Source: Siphonobacter sp. SORGH_AS_0500 (GTDB lineage Bacteria > Bacteroidota > Bacteroidia > Cytophagales > Spirosomataceae). Taken from it: a stretch of 64,000 nt of DNA. The stretch's first letter is position 1. Every line of letters starts with the position of its first letter. The notes beneath the pieces are model-generated. The model had not been told where the DNA came from and made no database searches. It saw only the letters and a list, made by a program, of their open reading frames with translations. Shown here piece by piece: positions 46,650 through 56,118 of the stretch. The stretch is taken from the NCBI RefSeq assembly GCF_002838835.1, contig NZ_NHPP01000008.1:62001-126000 (forward strand), in the 5' to 3' direction. Both the position numbers and the translations under genes were made by a program.

Positions 46650-47474
46650 ATGGCAATCAAGAAGTTGAAGCCTGTTACGCCGGGAACCCGTTTTCGTTCG
46701 GCCCCGACGTTCAATGAGATTACGGCTAGCAAACCTGAGAAGAGTCTCTTAGAGCCTCTGAAAAAATCAGGTGGTCGTAATGATCAGGGTCGCCGAGCCA
46801 TGCGTTATATCGGTGGTGGCCACAAGCGTAAATACCGTATTATCGATTTCAAACGCGATAAACAAGGTGTAGCCGCAGAAGTAAAGACAATCGAGTATGA
46901 TCCTAACCGTTCAGCTCGTATCGCTTTAGTTCAATATACCGACGGAGAAAAACGCTATATCATCGCTCCTCAAGGTTTGACCGTAGGTCAGACGATCTTG
47001 TCTGGCGAAGGTGTTGCTCCTGAAGTAGGAAATGCATCCGTACTTTCTGCATTACCAATCGGTACGATTGTTCACAATATTGAGTTAAAGCCTGGCAAAG
47101 GTGGCCAATTGGCTCGTAGTGCCGGAACATACGCTCAGATTGTAGGTCGTGATGGAAAATATGTAATTCTGCGACTGCCTTCAGGCGAAACTCGCATGGT
47201 GTTAGGCAATGGTGTTGCAACCGTAGGTTCAGTATCTAACGCCGATCACATGAACGAAAGCCTGGGTAAAGCCGGTCGTAAGCGTTGGTTAGGTCGTCGT
47301 CCTCGTGTACGTGGTGTAGCAATGAACCCAGTTGATCACCCCATGGGTGGTGGTGAAGGCCGGGCCTCAGGAGGTCACCCTCGTTCACGTACGGGTCTCT
47401 TAGCGAAAGGTAAGAAAACTCGCGACAAGAAGAAGGCATCCAACAAGTTAATCATTAGCAAGCGGAAGAAATAA
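46650..47474 (+). CDS. rplB: 50S ribosomal protein L2
   Basis: Core 50S protein near the peptidyl transferase centre, needed for subunit association. 274 residues. [20 protein letters not shown] contains the conserved histidine close to the active centre. It overlaps the rpsS start by one base (TAATG), indicating coupled translation. The spacer before it (46566-46649) holds an imperfect stem (GGTTAGGCT with AGCCTGACC). Confidence 0.98.
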   Translation: MAIKKLKPVTPGTRFRSAPTFNEITASKPEKSLLEPLKKSGGRNDQGRRAMRYIGGGHKRKYRIIDFKRDKQGVAAEVKTIEYDPNRSARIALVQYTDGEKRYIIAPQGLTVGQTILSGEGVAPEVGNASVLSALPIGTIVHNIELKPGKGGQLARSAGTYAQIVGRDGKYVILRLPSGETRMVLGNGVATVGSVSNADHMNESLGKAGRKRWLGRRPRVRGVAMNPVDHPMGGGEGRASGGHPRSRTGLLAKGKKTRDKKKASNKLIISKRKK

Positions 47475-47752
47475 TGGCACGTTCACTTAAAAAAGGCCCC
47501 TATATTGATTTTCGCCTCTCCAACAAAGTGGAGGTAATGAATGAAGCAGGAAAGAAATCGGTTATCAAAACCTGGTCGCGTCGTTCGATGATTTCTCCTG
47601 ACTTCGTGGGTCACACTTTCGCCGTGCATAACGGTAATAAGTTTATCCCTGTGTACGTGACGGAAAACATGGTGGGTCATAAACTGGGCGAATTCGCTCC
47701 GACTCGTAATTTCCGTGGCCACGTCGCTAAAAAGGACAAAGGAAAACGATAA
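47474..47752 (+). CDS. rpsS: 30S ribosomal protein S19
   Basis: Head protein of the small subunit, paired with S13 in the A-site finger contact. 92 residues: [20 protein letters not shown] and [20 protein letters not shown]. Starts on the last base of the rplB stop. Confidence 0.97.
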   Translation: MARSLKKGPYIDFRLSNKVEVMNEAGKKSVIKTWSRRSMISPDFVGHTFAVHNGNKFIPVYVTENMVGHKLGEFAPTRNFRGHVAKKDKGKR

Positions 47753-47838
47753 ACCAGTTTACAGTTGGCAGTCTTCAGTTGACGGATGCTTAATCACTGG
47801 TTACTGAAAACTAAGAACCAAAAACTGACAACTAAGTA
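47753..47838 (+). other. CAGTT-rich spacer between rpsS and rplV
   Basis: An 86-base spacer built of repeated CAGTT/ACTGA-like words (ACAGTTGGCAGTCTTCAGTTG on one side, TACTGAAAACTAAG and AAAACTGACAACT on the other), which can fold into an imperfect long hairpin. The same words recur in spacers at 50157-50218 and 57209-57236. Confidence 0.5.
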
Positions 47839-48222
47839 ATGGAAGCAATCGCAAAACTTAATAACGTCCCGACGTCGCCTCAGAAAATGCGTCTGGTTGC
47901 CGATTTAATTCGTGGCCAGAAAGTAAACAAAGCGTTGGCGATTTTAAAATATCAGCCTAAGTCGGGCTCTCCGCGTCTGGAAAAGTTGCTGCTGTCGGCA
48001 ATTGCAAACTGGCAGGAGAAATTCGGCGAAGAAGTAAAGCTGGAAGATGCTGATCTCTACGTAAAAACTATTTTCGTAGATGGTGGAGCATTCCTGAAAC
48101 GTCTTCGTCCGGCTCCACAAGGTCGTGCATATCGGGTACGTAAGCGTTCTAATCACGTAACGCTTGTAGTAGCTAGTAAGGCCAAGGCAGAAGAAACTAA
48201 AACCGAAAACACGGAAGCGTAA
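47839..48222 (+). CDS. rplV: 50S ribosomal protein L22
   Basis: Lines the exit tunnel next to L4. 127 residues: [20 protein letters not shown], with the beta-hairpin loop region [20 protein letters not shown]. The C-terminal ~15 residues ([14 protein letters not shown]) are an added charged tail. rpsC starts 6 bases later. Confidence 0.97.
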   Translation: MEAIAKLNNVPTSPQKMRLVADLIRGQKVNKALAILKYQPKSGSPRLEKLLLSAIANWQEKFGEEVKLEDADLYVKTIFVDGGAFLKRLRPAPQGRAYRVRKRSNHVTLVVASKAKAEETKTENTEA

Positions 48223-48228
48223 CACACC

Positions 48229-49116
48229 ATGGGACAAAAGGTAAACCCTGTAGGTCTTCGTCTAGGTATTGTACGTGGTTGGGAATCCAACTGGTACGGT
48301 GGAAAGAACTTCGCTGAAAAGCTGGTAGAAGACGAAACGATTCGTAAATACATTGCCGCTCGTATTCCAAAAGGTGCGATCTCGAAAGTAATCATCGAGC
48401 GTACGCTGAAGCGGGTAACTTTAACGATCAACACGGCTCGTCCAGGTGTTGTCATCGGTAAAGGTGGTAATGAAGTTGATAAAATTAAAGAAGAGCTCAA
48501 GAAATTGACTGGCAAAGATGTTCAGATCAATATCTTCGAGATCAAGCGTCCTGAAGTCGATGCGAAACTGGTAGGCGAAACGATCGCTCAACAGTTAGAA
48601 GCTCGTATCTCTTTCCGTCGTGCGATGAAGCAAGCAATCGCTTCAGCCATGCGTGTAGGAGCACAAGGTATCAAAGTTCGCTTGTCAGGCCGTTTAGGTG
48701 GAGCCGAAATGGCTCGTACGGAAGAGTACAAAGAAGGACGTGTCCCTCTGCATACTTTACGTGCTGACATTGACTACGCTATTTCAGAAGCTCAAACTGT
48801 ATACGGAAAGATCGGTATCAAGATCTGGGTCTTCAAAGGAGAGGTATACGGCAAACGTGATCTTTCAGTAGTTAACGCTGGCTTAAACGCTGGTAACGCT
48901 GAAGCTCGTGGAGGTTCTGATCGTGGTGATCGTCGTGGCGGACGCGGTGGTGATGATCGTGATGGTGGAAATCGTCGCGGTCGTGGTGAAGGTGGTGGCG
49001 ACCGTGGACGCGGTAACAACAACCGTGGCGGCAATAACAACAACCGTGGCGGTGGAAACAATCGCGGTGGCCAGGGTGGTGGAAACCGTGGCGGTGGCCA
49101 GGGAGGACGTCGCTAA
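48229..49116 (+). CDS. rpsC: 30S ribosomal protein S3 with long Gly/Arg/Asn-rich tail
   Basis: Small-subunit head protein at the mRNA entry site; 295 residues, against about 230 for the E. coli protein. Residues 1-226 are a normal S3, including the KH-domain GxxG ([16 protein letters not shown]) and the C-terminal [10 protein letters not shown]. Residues 227-295 are an RGG-type extension ([15 protein letters not shown], then repeated NNNRGG and NRGGG), highly basic and disordered. Such boxes bind RNA in other proteins; here the role is not known. Its start is ATG, 6 bases after rplV. The repeat is perfectly in frame. Confidence 0.95.
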   Translation: MGQKVNPVGLRLGIVRGWESNWYGGKNFAEKLVEDETIRKYIAARIPKGAISKVIIERTLKRVTLTINTARPGVVIGKGGNEVDKIKEELKKLTGKDVQINIFEIKRPEVDAKLVGETIAQQLEARISFRRAMKQAIASAMRVGAQGIKVRLSGRLGGAEMARTEEYKEGRVPLHTLRADIDYAISEAQTVYGKIGIKIWVFKGEVYGKRDLSVVNAGLNAGNAEARGGSDRGDRRGGRGGDDRDGGNRRGRGEGGGDRGRGNNNRGGNNNNRGGGNNRGGQGGGNRGGGQGGRR

Positions 49117-49171
49117 TTAGGTTGTAAGTCATAAGTTATTATGGCTTCAGACTCTAAAGAACTCAACGATC

Positions 49172-49600
49172 ATGTTACAACCTAGAAGAACCAAATTCCG
49201 CAAACAGCAGAAAGGTCGGATCAAGGGTCTTGCAACGCGGGGCCACGAAATTTCCTTCGGCTCGTTTGCAATCAAATCGCTGGAGCCCGGCCGTATTACG
49301 GCTCGCCAGATTGAAGCGGCTCGTATCGCCGTTACCCGTGCGATGAAACGGGAAGGCCAAGTATGGATTCGTATTTTCCCTGATAAGCCTATCACTAAGA
49401 AACCAGCAGAGGTTCGGATGGGTAAAGGGAAAGGTGCTCCCGAGTATTGGGTAGCAAACGTAAAACCCGGAACTATTCTTTTTGAATCAACGGGTGTTCC
49501 CTTAGAATTGGCTCAGGAAGCTCTCCGGTTAGCCGCTCAAAAATTACCTCTTCGTACGAAATTCGTAGTACGTCGGGATTATCAGGAAGCAGCTAACTAG
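49172..49600 (+). CDS. rplP: 50S ribosomal protein L16
   Basis: Close to the peptidyl transferase centre and A-site tRNA elbow. 142 residues: [20 protein letters not shown] and [23 protein letters not shown] and length normal. A short weak stem (CATAA with TTATG) lies in the spacer before it. Confidence 0.97.
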   Translation: MLQPRRTKFRKQQKGRIKGLATRGHEISFGSFAIKSLEPGRITARQIEAARIAVTRAMKREGQVWIRIFPDKPITKKPAEVRMGKGKGAPEYWVANVKPGTILFESTGVPLELAQEALRLAAQKLPLRTKFVVRRDYQEAAN

Positions 49601-49673
49601 TGATTCGTTAACTGTTATCCGACATATGGAAAACAGCCCAGTAGATAACTGATAACGTAATTACATTAAGACA

Positions 49674-49856
49674 ATGAAAATTCAAGACATTCGGGCGTTA
49701 AGCACGGAGGATCTCCGTCAACAAATTGCCCAGGAAAAAGAAGCACTGAGCCGCTTACAATTTGCTCATGCTATTTCTCCAATCGAAAACCCGATGCGTA
49801 TTCGGACTTCCCGTAAGCTTATCGCCCGGATGACGACCGAACTAAACGCTCGCTAG
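49674..49856 (+). CDS. rpmC: 50S ribosomal protein L29
   Basis: Small helical protein at the tunnel exit next to L23. 60 residues: [20 protein letters not shown] and [17 protein letters not shown]. The spacer upstream (49601-49673) has two paired words (CGTTAACTGTTATC and GATAACTGATAACG) that match with two mismatches. Confidence 0.95.
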   Translation: MKIQDIRALSTEDLRQQIAQEKEALSRLQFAHAISPIENPMRIRTSRKLIARMTTELNAR

Positions 49857-49890
49857 AACTGCCTTCAATAGGCATAAAGCAAATTCCACA

Positions 49891-50151
49891 ATGGAAGTAG
49901 AACGTAAGCTCAGAAAAGTCAGATTTGGTCGGGTGGTATCCAGCAGCATGGATAAGTCGGTGGTAATTACCGTCGAGCGGAAAGTGAAGCACCCAATCTA
50001 CGGTAAATTCCAAAAGAAAACGACCAAATTGATGGTACACGACGAAAACAATGATTGTGGCGTCGGCGATACTATCAAAGTGATGGAAACCCGTCCCTTG
50101 TCTAAAAACAAACGGTGGCGTTTGGTTGAAATCATCGAAAAAGCCAAGTAA
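49891..50151 (+). CDS. rpsQ: 30S ribosomal protein S17
   Basis: OB-fold protein of the small-subunit body that helps 16S folding. 86 residues: [20 protein letters not shown] and [20 protein letters not shown], the usual C-terminal signature. 34 bases after rpmC. Confidence 0.97.
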   Translation: MEVERKLRKVRFGRVVSSSMDKSVVITVERKVKHPIYGKFQKKTTKLMVHDENNDCGVGDTIKVMETRPLSKNKRWRLVEIIEKAK

Positions 50152-50156
50152 TCAGG

Positions 50157-50218
50157 CAGTTTTTCAGTTTGCAGGATAGGGCATACTTCTGGTAGCCAAA
50201 CTGGAAACTGAAAAACTG
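50157..50218 (+). other. perfect 14-bp stem-loop between rpsQ and rplN
   Basis: CAGTTTTTCAGTTT (50157-50170) is an exact reverse complement of AAACTGAAAAACTG (50205-50218), with a 34-base loop that itself has CAGTTTGC/GCCAAACTG alternatives. No T-run follows on the plus strand, so it does not look like a terminator. Confidence 0.7.
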
Positions 50219-50234
50219 AAATCTCAGCAAAGAC

Positions 50235-50603
50235 ATGCTTCAGCAAGAATCTAGATGTAGCGTAGCGGACAATAGTGGTGCCAAAGAGGTACTGGTAATC
50301 CGTGTGTTGGGCGGTACGGGCAAGCGTTATGCATCCATCGGCGATAAAGTCGTGGTAACCGTAAAGCAGGCCCTCTCTTCTTCAAACATGAAAAAGGGAA
50401 CGGTGTCTAAAGCCGTTGTGGTTCGTACGAAAAAAGAAATACGCCGGAAAGATGGATCTTATATCCGTTTCGAAGATAACGCCGTTGTACTTCTTAATAA
50501 CCAGGACGAACCTCGGGGTACCCGGATCTTCGGACCGGTTGCTCGCGAATTGCGTGAAAAGCAATTCATGAAAATTGTTTCGCTGGCTCCTGAAGTGCTC
50601 TAA
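50235..50603 (+). CDS. rplN: 50S ribosomal protein L14
   Basis: Interface protein of the large subunit, next to L19. 122 residues: [20 protein letters not shown] and the C-terminal [20 protein letters not shown]. Its start follows the 14-bp stem-loop. Confidence 0.98.
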   Translation: MLQQESRCSVADNSGAKEVLVIRVLGGTGKRYASIGDKVVVTVKQALSSSNMKKGTVSKAVVVRTKKEIRRKDGSYIRFEDNAVVLLNNQDEPRGTRIFGPVARELREKQFMKIVSLAPEVL

Positions 50604-50633
50604 TCACTCAGGATAATCGTACGAAATCAAACA

Positions 50634-50966
50634 ATGGAAAAGCAAAAGCAAGTGAAGCTTCACGTCCGCAGTGGTGATACGGTTCTAGTAATCGCCGGTG
50701 ATGCCAAAGGAAAACAAGGCGTTATCAAATCTGTAGACCGCGAAAAGCAACGGGCTATCATTGAAGGTGTTAACTTGGTTAAGAAACACGTGAAACCTTC
50801 AGCGACTAACCCTCAGGGAGAAATCAAGGAAATCGAAAGTCCTATCCACATCAGTAACCTGAAAGTGGTAGACCCGAAGACCGGAGAAGCTTCCCGCACG
50901 GGCCGCAAACTGAACGAAAAGGGTAAAACCCAACGTTACAGCAAGAAAAGCGGTAACCTTATTTAA
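50634..50966 (+). CDS. rplX: 50S ribosomal protein L24
   Basis: Assembly-initiating protein of the large subunit with a KOW motif (HVRSGDTVLVIAGDAKGKQG). 110 residues, with the basic C-terminal end KTQRYSKKSGNLI. 30 bases after rplN. Confidence 0.97.
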   Translation: MEKQKQVKLHVRSGDTVLVIAGDAKGKQGVIKSVDREKQRAIIEGVNLVKKHVKPSATNPQGEIKEIESPIHISNLKVVDPKTGEASRTGRKLNEKGKTQRYSKKSGNLI

Positions 50967-51045
50967 TTAGCTAAGAATCGGATTCAACCGGTTTTTAGTT
51001 TCCATTTCAAATCGTGGGTCGGAAATCCACAAACCATTCGCATCA

Positions 51046-51600
51046 ATGGCAACTCCCAGATTAAAAGAAAAGTACTTTGACGAAGTAGTTCCTGCGTTGA
51101 AGGAGAAATTCCAGTACCAATCGGTGATGCAAGTACCGAAACTGGAAAAAATTGTGATCAATAAAGGTATCGGTGCTGCCGTAGCTGACAAGAAACTGGT
51201 AGACGTAGGTGTAGAAGAGCTTACGATTATCTCGGGTCAGAAAGCCGTAGCAACGATCTCTAAGAAAGCAATTTCGAACTTCAAACTTCGCGAGAACATG
51301 CCTATCGGAGCAAAAGTTACGCTTCGTGGCGAAAAAATGTACGAATTCCTGGATCGTCTGACCGCAATCGCTCTGCCCCGCGTTCGTGACTTCAAAGGAA
51401 TTAGCGACAAAGGTTTTGATGGTCGTGGTAACTACACTTTAGGTGTAAAAGAACAAATCATCTTCCCTGAAATCTCAATCGATAAGGTTCAGAAAATCTC
51501 AGGTATGGATATCACGTTCGTTACTACAGCTAACTCTGATGCTGAAAGCTTAGAACTGCTGAAGGCTTTAGGAATGCCCTTTGCTGGACAAAAAAAGTAA
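51046..51600 (+). CDS. rplE: 50S ribosomal protein L5
   Basis: Binds 5S rRNA in the central protuberance and contacts P-site tRNA. 184 residues: [20 protein letters not shown] and [20 protein letters not shown]. Start at ATG, 79 bases after rplX. The next spacer (51601-51660) has CCCCGT pairing with ACGGGG. Confidence 0.98.
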   Translation: MATPRLKEKYFDEVVPALKEKFQYQSVMQVPKLEKIVINKGIGAAVADKKLVDVGVEELTIISGQKAVATISKKAISNFKLRENMPIGAKVTLRGEKMYEFLDRLTAIALPRVRDFKGISDKGFDGRGNYTLGVKEQIIFPEISIDKVQKISGMDITFVTTANSDAESLELLKALGMPFAGQKK

Positions 51601-51660
51601 TTATTGATCCCCCGTTACTTCAATTCTGAAAAGGACGGGGACCAATTATAAGCAAACAAA

Positions 51661-51930
51661 ATGGCAAAAGAATCAGTCAAAGCAAGAGAGCGGAAACGCG
51701 AGCGTCTGGTAGCTAAGTATGCAGCGAAACGCAAAGCTCTTAAGGAGGCCGGCGATTACGAAGGTCTCGATAAACTTCCCCGTAACGCTTCCCCCGTACG
51801 TTTGCACAATCGTTGCAAACTGACCGGTCGTCCAAGAGGTTACATGCGGAAGTTTGGTATCAGCCGTGTTACGTTCCGTCAAATGGCTTCTGATGGAAAA
51901 ATTCCGGGCGTAACAAAATCCAGCTGGTAA
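51661..51930 (+). CDS. rpsN: 30S ribosomal protein S14, zinc-free long form
   Basis: Small-subunit head protein. 89 residues. It lacks the CxxC pairs of the zinc-binding type (only Cys in [14 protein letters not shown]), which is the long C-minus form. [20 protein letters not shown] is the conserved end. Confidence 0.96.
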   Translation: MAKESVKARERKRERLVAKYAAKRKALKEAGDYEGLDKLPRNASPVRLHNRCKLTGRPRGYMRKFGISRVTFRQMASDGKIPGVTKSSW

Positions 51931-52005
51931 TTTTTTGGTGTATCCATTTTGATTCTCTAATTTTGCGAGCCGTTTGAGCGGCCCGTAGCAAAATCATATT
52001 CTTTC

Positions 52006-52401
52006 ATGGATCCGATTGCAGATTACTTGACCCGTCTGAGGAATGCCATCAAGGCTCGCCACAGAATCGTCGAGATCCCGGCTTCCAATCTCAAGAAAGA
52101 GATTACAAAAGTTCTTTTTGAGAAAGGCTATATTCAAAGTTACAAATTCGACGATGAGGCTTCCGTACAAGGAACCATCAAAGTTGCCTTAAAATACAAT
52201 CCCCTGACGAAACAGTCGGCCATTGTGAAGTTAACCCGGATCAGTAAGCCAGGTCTTCGCAAGTACTCTGGTTCGAAAGAGCTTCCTCGGGTGTTGAATG
52301 GTTTAGGCATCGCTATTCTTTCAACGTCGAAAGGTGTTATGACGGACAAAGAAGCTCGTACCCTGAATGTGGGTGGCGAAGTACTTTGCTACGTTTATTA
52401 A
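52006..52401 (+). CDS. rpsH: 30S ribosomal protein S8
   Basis: Binds helix 21 of 16S rRNA; in E. coli it represses the spc operon. 131 residues: MDPIADYLTRLRNAIKARHR and the C-terminal KEARTLNVGGEVLCYVY. The spc-type repressor binding site was not identified here, but a strong stem lies just behind this gene. Confidence 0.97.
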   Translation: MDPIADYLTRLRNAIKARHRIVEIPASNLKKEITKVLFEKGYIQSYKFDDEASVQGTIKVALKYNPLTKQSAIVKLTRISKPGLRKYSGSKELPRVLNGLGIAILSTSKGVMTDKEARTLNVGGEVLCYVY

Positions 52402-52409
52402 TTAACATT

Positions 52410-52456
52410 TGAATTAGCGGAGGGTAATCTTACCACTGAAAACCTCCGCTAATTCA
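52410..52456 (+). other. perfect 14-bp stem-loop between rpsH and rplF
   Basis: TGAATTAGCGGAGG (52410-52423) pairs with CCTCCGCTAATTCA (52443-52456), loop of 19, followed by TTTTAAAAG. The short T-run makes weak termination or processing possible. Confidence 0.75.
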
Positions 52457-52474
52457 TTTTAAAAGAAAGATACC

Positions 52475-53029
52475 ATGTCACGCATTGGTAAAAAAATCAT
52501 TACTCTGCCCGCTGGCGTAACGGTAAATGTTGACAAAAGCCTGGTTACGGTTAAAGGACCTAAAGGTGAACTGTCACAAGCTATCGACCCAGACATCACG
52601 GTAGAAATCGAAGGAAGCGAGTTACAAGTGGTTCGCCCTACCGAGCAAAAACGCCACAAGGCACTTCACGGTCTGTACCGTGCCCTGATCAACAATATGG
52701 TAATCGGTGTGAGCACTGGCTACCGTACGGAAATGGAAATCGTTGGGGTAGGTTATAAAGCTTCTAACCAAGGTAACATCCTTGAATTAGCTTTAGGTTA
52801 CTCACACAGCATTTTCGTTGCTATTCCTTCTGAATTGAAGGTTTCTACAGCAATGGAAAAAGGTCAAAACCCTAAAGTGGTTTTGGAAGGTATTGATAAG
52901 CAACTAATCGGCCAGGTCGCTGCCAAAATTAAGTCTCTGCGTAAAGTTGAGCCTTACAAAGGCAAAGGTATTCGCTTCACTGGTGAATTCGTGCGTCGTA
53001 AAGCTGGTAAAGCGGCTGGTAAGAAATAA
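52475..53029 (+). CDS. rplF: 50S ribosomal protein L6
   Basis: Near the GTPase-associated region of 50S. 184 residues: MSRIGKKIITLPAGVTVNVD and the conserved PYKGKGIRFTGEFVRRKAGK. Starts 19 bases after the rpsH stem-loop. Confidence 0.98.
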   Translation: MSRIGKKIITLPAGVTVNVDKSLVTVKGPKGELSQAIDPDITVEIEGSELQVVRPTEQKRHKALHGLYRALINNMVIGVSTGYRTEMEIVGVGYKASNQGNILELALGYSHSIFVAIPSELKVSTAMEKGQNPKVVLEGIDKQLIGQVAAKIKSLRKVEPYKGKGIRFTGEFVRRKAGKAAGKK

Positions 53030-53036
53030 ATTATTA

Positions 53037-53081
53037 ATAAAAAGCTTTAAACGCTTCATAGAAGTTTTTAAAGCTTTTTAT
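53037..53081 (+). other. perfect 15-bp stem-loop between rplF and rplR
   Basis: ATAAAAAGCTTTAAA (53037-53051) with TTTAAAGCTTTTTAT (53067-53081); inside the loop CTTC and GAAG pair again around ATA (53054-53064), extending the structure. T-rich end, so a weak terminator or an attenuator is possible, yet essential genes follow. Confidence 0.75.
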
Positions 53082-53124
53082 TTCAACGTAAGTGGGTCGG
53101 TAATCCACAAAATCATAGTAAACA

Positions 53125-53472
53125 ATGGCAACTACAAAAGACTCTCGGCGGTTACGCATCAAGCGTAGCATCCGTAGTAAAATAGCCGGTACACCTGAGC
53201 GTCCACGTTTAACGGTATTTCGTTCTAACAAAGGTGTTTATGCTCAAATCATTGACGATGAAGCTGGTAAAACCATTGCCGCTTTCTCTTCTTTTGAATT
53301 AGGTGTAGCTGGAAATAATGTTGAAGCGGCTAAGCAAGTAGGCGTGAAAGTAGCTGAAAAAGCAAAAGCTGCAGGTATTGAAGCTGTAATCTTTGACCGG
53401 AACGGTTACCTGTATCACGGAAAAGTTAAAGCAGTAGCTGATGGAGCCCGTGAAGGAGGACTTCAATTCTAA
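53125..53472 (+). CDS. rplR: 50S ribosomal protein L18
   Basis: 5S rRNA-binding protein of the central protuberance. 115 residues: [20 protein letters not shown] and [20 protein letters not shown]. rpsE follows 12 bases later. Confidence 0.97.
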   Translation: MATTKDSRRLRIKRSIRSKIAGTPERPRLTVFRSNKGVYAQIIDDEAGKTIAAFSSFELGVAGNNVEAAKQVGVKVAEKAKAAGIEAVIFDRNGYLYHGKVKAVADGAREGGLQF

Positions 53473-53484
53473 TTTCAAAGAATC

Positions 53485-53997
53485 ATGCAAACGAACAGAC
53501 CTACTAAGTATAACGAGTCAGATTTGAAGGAACGCGTTGTTGCTATCAACCGTGTAGCCAAAGTAGTAAAAGGCGGTCGTCGCTTTAGCTTCTCTGCTAT
53601 CGTAGTGGTTGGTGATGGCAAAGGCGTTGTGGGTTACGGTTTAGGTAAAGCTAATGAAGTAACAGACGCAATTGCAAAAGGAATCGAAGATGCTAAGAAA
53701 AACATCGTTCAGGTTCCTCTGCTGAAGCATACGGTACCTCATGACATGGAAGGTAAGTTTTCAGGTGGATTCGTTCTTCTGAAGCCTGCTGCTCCTGGTA
53801 CGGGTGTTATCGCTGGTGGTGCCATGCGTGCCGTACTGGAAAGTGCTGGTGTCCGCGACGTATTAGCGAAATCTAAGGGATCTTCAAATCCTCACAACGT
53901 AGTTAAAGCTACGGTAGATGCTTTACTTAAGATGCGTGCTCCTCATGAGGTAGCTCGTCAGCGTGGAGTGAAGCTCGCAACAGTATTCAATGGATAA
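53485..53997 (+). CDS. rpsE: 30S ribosomal protein S5
   Basis: At the mRNA entry channel; affects accuracy and spectinomycin response. 170 residues with [20 protein letters not shown] (the double-stranded-RNA-binding fold and spectinomycin loop region) and [20 protein letters not shown]. Normal. Confidence 0.97.
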   Translation: MQTNRPTKYNESDLKERVVAINRVAKVVKGGRRFSFSAIVVVGDGKGVVGYGLGKANEVTDAIAKGIEDAKKNIVQVPLLKHTVPHDMEGKFSGGFVLLKPAAPGTGVIAGGAMRAVLESAGVRDVLAKSKGSSNPHNVVKATVDALLKMRAPHEVARQRGVKLATVFNG

Positions 53998-54010
53998 GTC
54001 ATAGAGTTCC

Positions 54011-54051
54011 TTAATTCTTTATTCCTGAAACTTTTAGGAATAAAGAATTAA
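54011..54051 (+). other. perfect 16-bp stem-loop between rpsE and rpmD
   Basis: TTAATTCTTTATTCCT (54011-54026) with AGGAATAAAGAATTAA (54036-54051), loop of 9. No terminal T-run. Confidence 0.78.
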
Positions 54052-54071
54052 AGACAGAGAACTTTAAAGAA

Positions 54072-54251
54072 ATGGCAAAGGTTAAACTTACTCAGGTTCG
54101 CAGCACGATTGAACGTCCTGAAAACCAAAAGCGTACTATCAAAGCCCTGGGTTTGGGCAAAATCAATCGGAGTGTGGAAGTAGAGCTGAATGATGCCATT
54201 GCTGGTATGATTCGTAAAGTGAACCACCTCATTCAAGTAGAAGAAATCTAA
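54072..54251 (+). CDS. rpmD: 50S ribosomal protein L30
   Basis: A 59-residue protein, shorter than the length cut-off used for automated frames. Reads MAKVKLTQVRSTIERPENQK, then RTIKALGLGKINRSVEVELN, ending HLIQVEEI. The L30 signature KRTIKALGLGKINR is clear. It is in its standard place between rpsE and rplO. Confidence 0.96.
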   Translation: MAKVKLTQVRSTIERPENQKRTIKALGLGKINRSVEVELNDAIAGMIRKVNHLIQVEEI

Positions 54252-54297
54252 GAACTCAGTGGGTAAACTTCGTTTTACTCTTTGAATCAATACTAAA

Positions 54298-54744
54298 ATG
54301 AATCTTAGCAATTTGAAACCAGCCCCCGGCTCTACGAAAGTAGGTAAGCGTGTGGGTCGTGGACAAGGCTCTGGTAAAGGAGCTACTGCTGCTCGCGGTC
54401 ACAAAGGAGCTCAGTCTCGTTCTGGCTATAGCCGTAAAAGAGGTTTCGAAGGTGGTCAAATGCCTTTACAACGTCGCGTACCTAAGTTTGGTTTTAACAA
54501 CCTGAATCGTGTTGAATACAAAGGTATCAACCTTGATGCTATTCAATCGCTGGTTGAAAAAACAAACGCTACCGTTGTTGACATCGAACTGCTCTACAAT
54601 AACGGTCTGGTTGGTAAAAACGACCTCGTTAAAGTTTTGAGCCGTGGAGAAGTGAAATCAGCTTTAGAAATTAAAGCTCACGCTTTTTCAAAAACTGCTG
54701 CTGAAGCTATCGAAAAAGTTGGTGGTAAAGCAGTTACGGTTTAA
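54298..54744 (+). CDS. rplO: 50S ribosomal protein L15
   Basis: Large-subunit protein. 148 residues: MNLSNLKPAPGSTKVGKRVG with the Gly/Arg-rich RNA-binding N-terminus GRGQGSGKGATAARGHKGAQ, and the C-terminal EIKAHAFSKTAAEAIEKVGG. secY starts 40 bases later. Confidence 0.97.
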   Translation: MNLSNLKPAPGSTKVGKRVGRGQGSGKGATAARGHKGAQSRSGYSRKRGFEGGQMPLQRRVPKFGFNNLNRVEYKGINLDAIQSLVEKTNATVVDIELLYNNGLVGKNDLVKVLSRGEVKSALEIKAHAFSKTAAEAIEKVGGKAVTV

Positions 54745-54784
54745 TATCCGGTTGAACGACAGGTGAATTTGAATCCTCGCGGGA

Positions 54785-56107
54785 ATGAACAAGTTTATAA
54801 CTACACTCAAGAACATTTGGTCCATTGAGGAGCTCCGTACTCGGATCCTCAACACTCTGTTGTTCATTACTGTTTATCGTATAGGGTCATACATTGTCCT
54901 GCCTGGTATCGATCCAGCTCGACTTCCCAAAGGCCAGGGAAACGGATTGCTTGATTTGATTAATACCTTCTCAGGAGGTGCTTTTCAAAACGCATCAATT
55001 TTCGCTCTTGGGATTATGCCTTATATCTCGGCGTCTATTGCAATTCAGCTGTTGACCATTGCATTACCCTATTTCCAGAAAATGCAGAAAGACGGAGAAT
55101 CAGGACGGCGTAAGCTTAACCAGATTACTCGGGTTTTAACCATTTTCGTGACGACAGCCCAGGCTATTGCTTATACTCAGTCACAAATTCCAGCTGAAGC
55201 TCTGATGATCGAGCGTAGTTGGTTTACTATTTACTCTACTATTATCCTGATTTCTGGTACTATCTTCTGTATGTGGATGGGCGAGCGTATCACTGATAAA
55301 GGTATTGGAAATGGTATCTCTCTGTTGATTATGATTGGTATCGTAGCTCGTTTCCCTGTAGCCTTATTACAGGAAGCTGGCTCAAGAGGAACCGGTGGTG
55401 CTTTGATTTTCGTTGTTGAACTTGTGGCTCTTTACTTCGTAGTAATGGGTGCAGTTTTAATCACGCAGGCTACCCGTCGAATTCCAGTTCAATATGCGAA
55501 GCAGGTTGTTGGAAATAAAGTAGTAGGTGGACAGCGTCAATACATTCCATTAAAGCTGAATGCAGCAGGTGTAATGCCTATCATTTTCGCCCAGGCTTTA
55601 ATGTTCGTTCCCGGTTTAGTAGCAGGATATTTTGCTGAAAAAAGTGACACCGCTCAGTCGATTGCTCAGGCATTCAACAGCTATGATCACTGGCAGTATA
55701 ACGTTCTATTCGGTTTCCTGATCATTATTTTCACGTATTTCTATACGGCGATCTCAGTCAATCCTCAACAAATTGCTGATGATATGAAGAGAAGTGGTGG
55801 CTTCATTCCTGGTGTAAAGCCTGGTTTCGAAACATCAGAATACATTGGTCAGATTCTGGATCGTATTACTCTTCCAGGAGCTATCATGCTAGCTTTAGTA
55901 GCCGTAATGCCTTCTATTGCTCGCTTGTTTGGTATCTCTCAAGGTTTCGCTCAATTCTTTGGTGGTACTTCTCTGCTGATTCTGGTAGGGGTAGTATTAG
56001 ATACCTTACAACAAATTGAAAGTTATCTGCTCATGCGTCGCTATGAGGGATTAATGAAATCAGGTCGCGTTCAAGGTAGAACTACCGAAAGCGTATCGAC
56101 TATTTAA
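54785..56107 (+). CDS. secY: Sec translocon subunit SecY
   Basis: Central pore of the Sec translocase in the inner membrane. 440 residues with ten predicted membrane helices, starting at ILNTLLFITVYRIGSYIVLP. Conserved features are FSGGAFQNASIFALGIMPYI, RRIPVQYAKQVVG and the C-terminal RRYEGLMKSGRVQG. Starts with ATG; map follows 11 bases downstream. Confidence 0.98.
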   Translation: MNKFITTLKNIWSIEELRTRILNTLLFITVYRIGSYIVLPGIDPARLPKGQGNGLLDLINTFSGGAFQNASIFALGIMPYISASIAIQLLTIALPYFQKMQKDGESGRRKLNQITRVLTIFVTTAQAIAYTQSQIPAEALMIERSWFTIYSTIILISGTIFCMWMGERITDKGIGNGISLLIMIGIVARFPVALLQEAGSRGTGGALIFVVELVALYFVVMGAVLITQATRRIPVQYAKQVVGNKVVGGQRQYIPLKLNAAGVMPIIFAQALMFVPGLVAGYFAEKSDTAQSIAQAFNSYDHWQYNVLFGFLIIIFTYFYTAISVNPQQIADDMKRSGGFIPGVKPGFETSEYIGQILDRITLPGAIMLALVAVMPSIARLFGISQGFAQFFGGTSLLILVGVVLDTLQQIESYLLMRRYEGLMKSGRVQGRTTESVSTI

Positions 56108-56118
56108 TTCTTTAGAAG

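Noticed and set aside
48900..49110. CRISPR-like or minisatellite array
   Set aside because: The repeated bases encode RGG repeats in the S3 frame; there are no regular unique spacers.
48792..49132. Antisense frames rich in Pro or His opposite the rpsC tail
   Set aside because: They are mirror readings of the Gly/Arg repeat (GGC/CGT codons) and lack any family resemblance.
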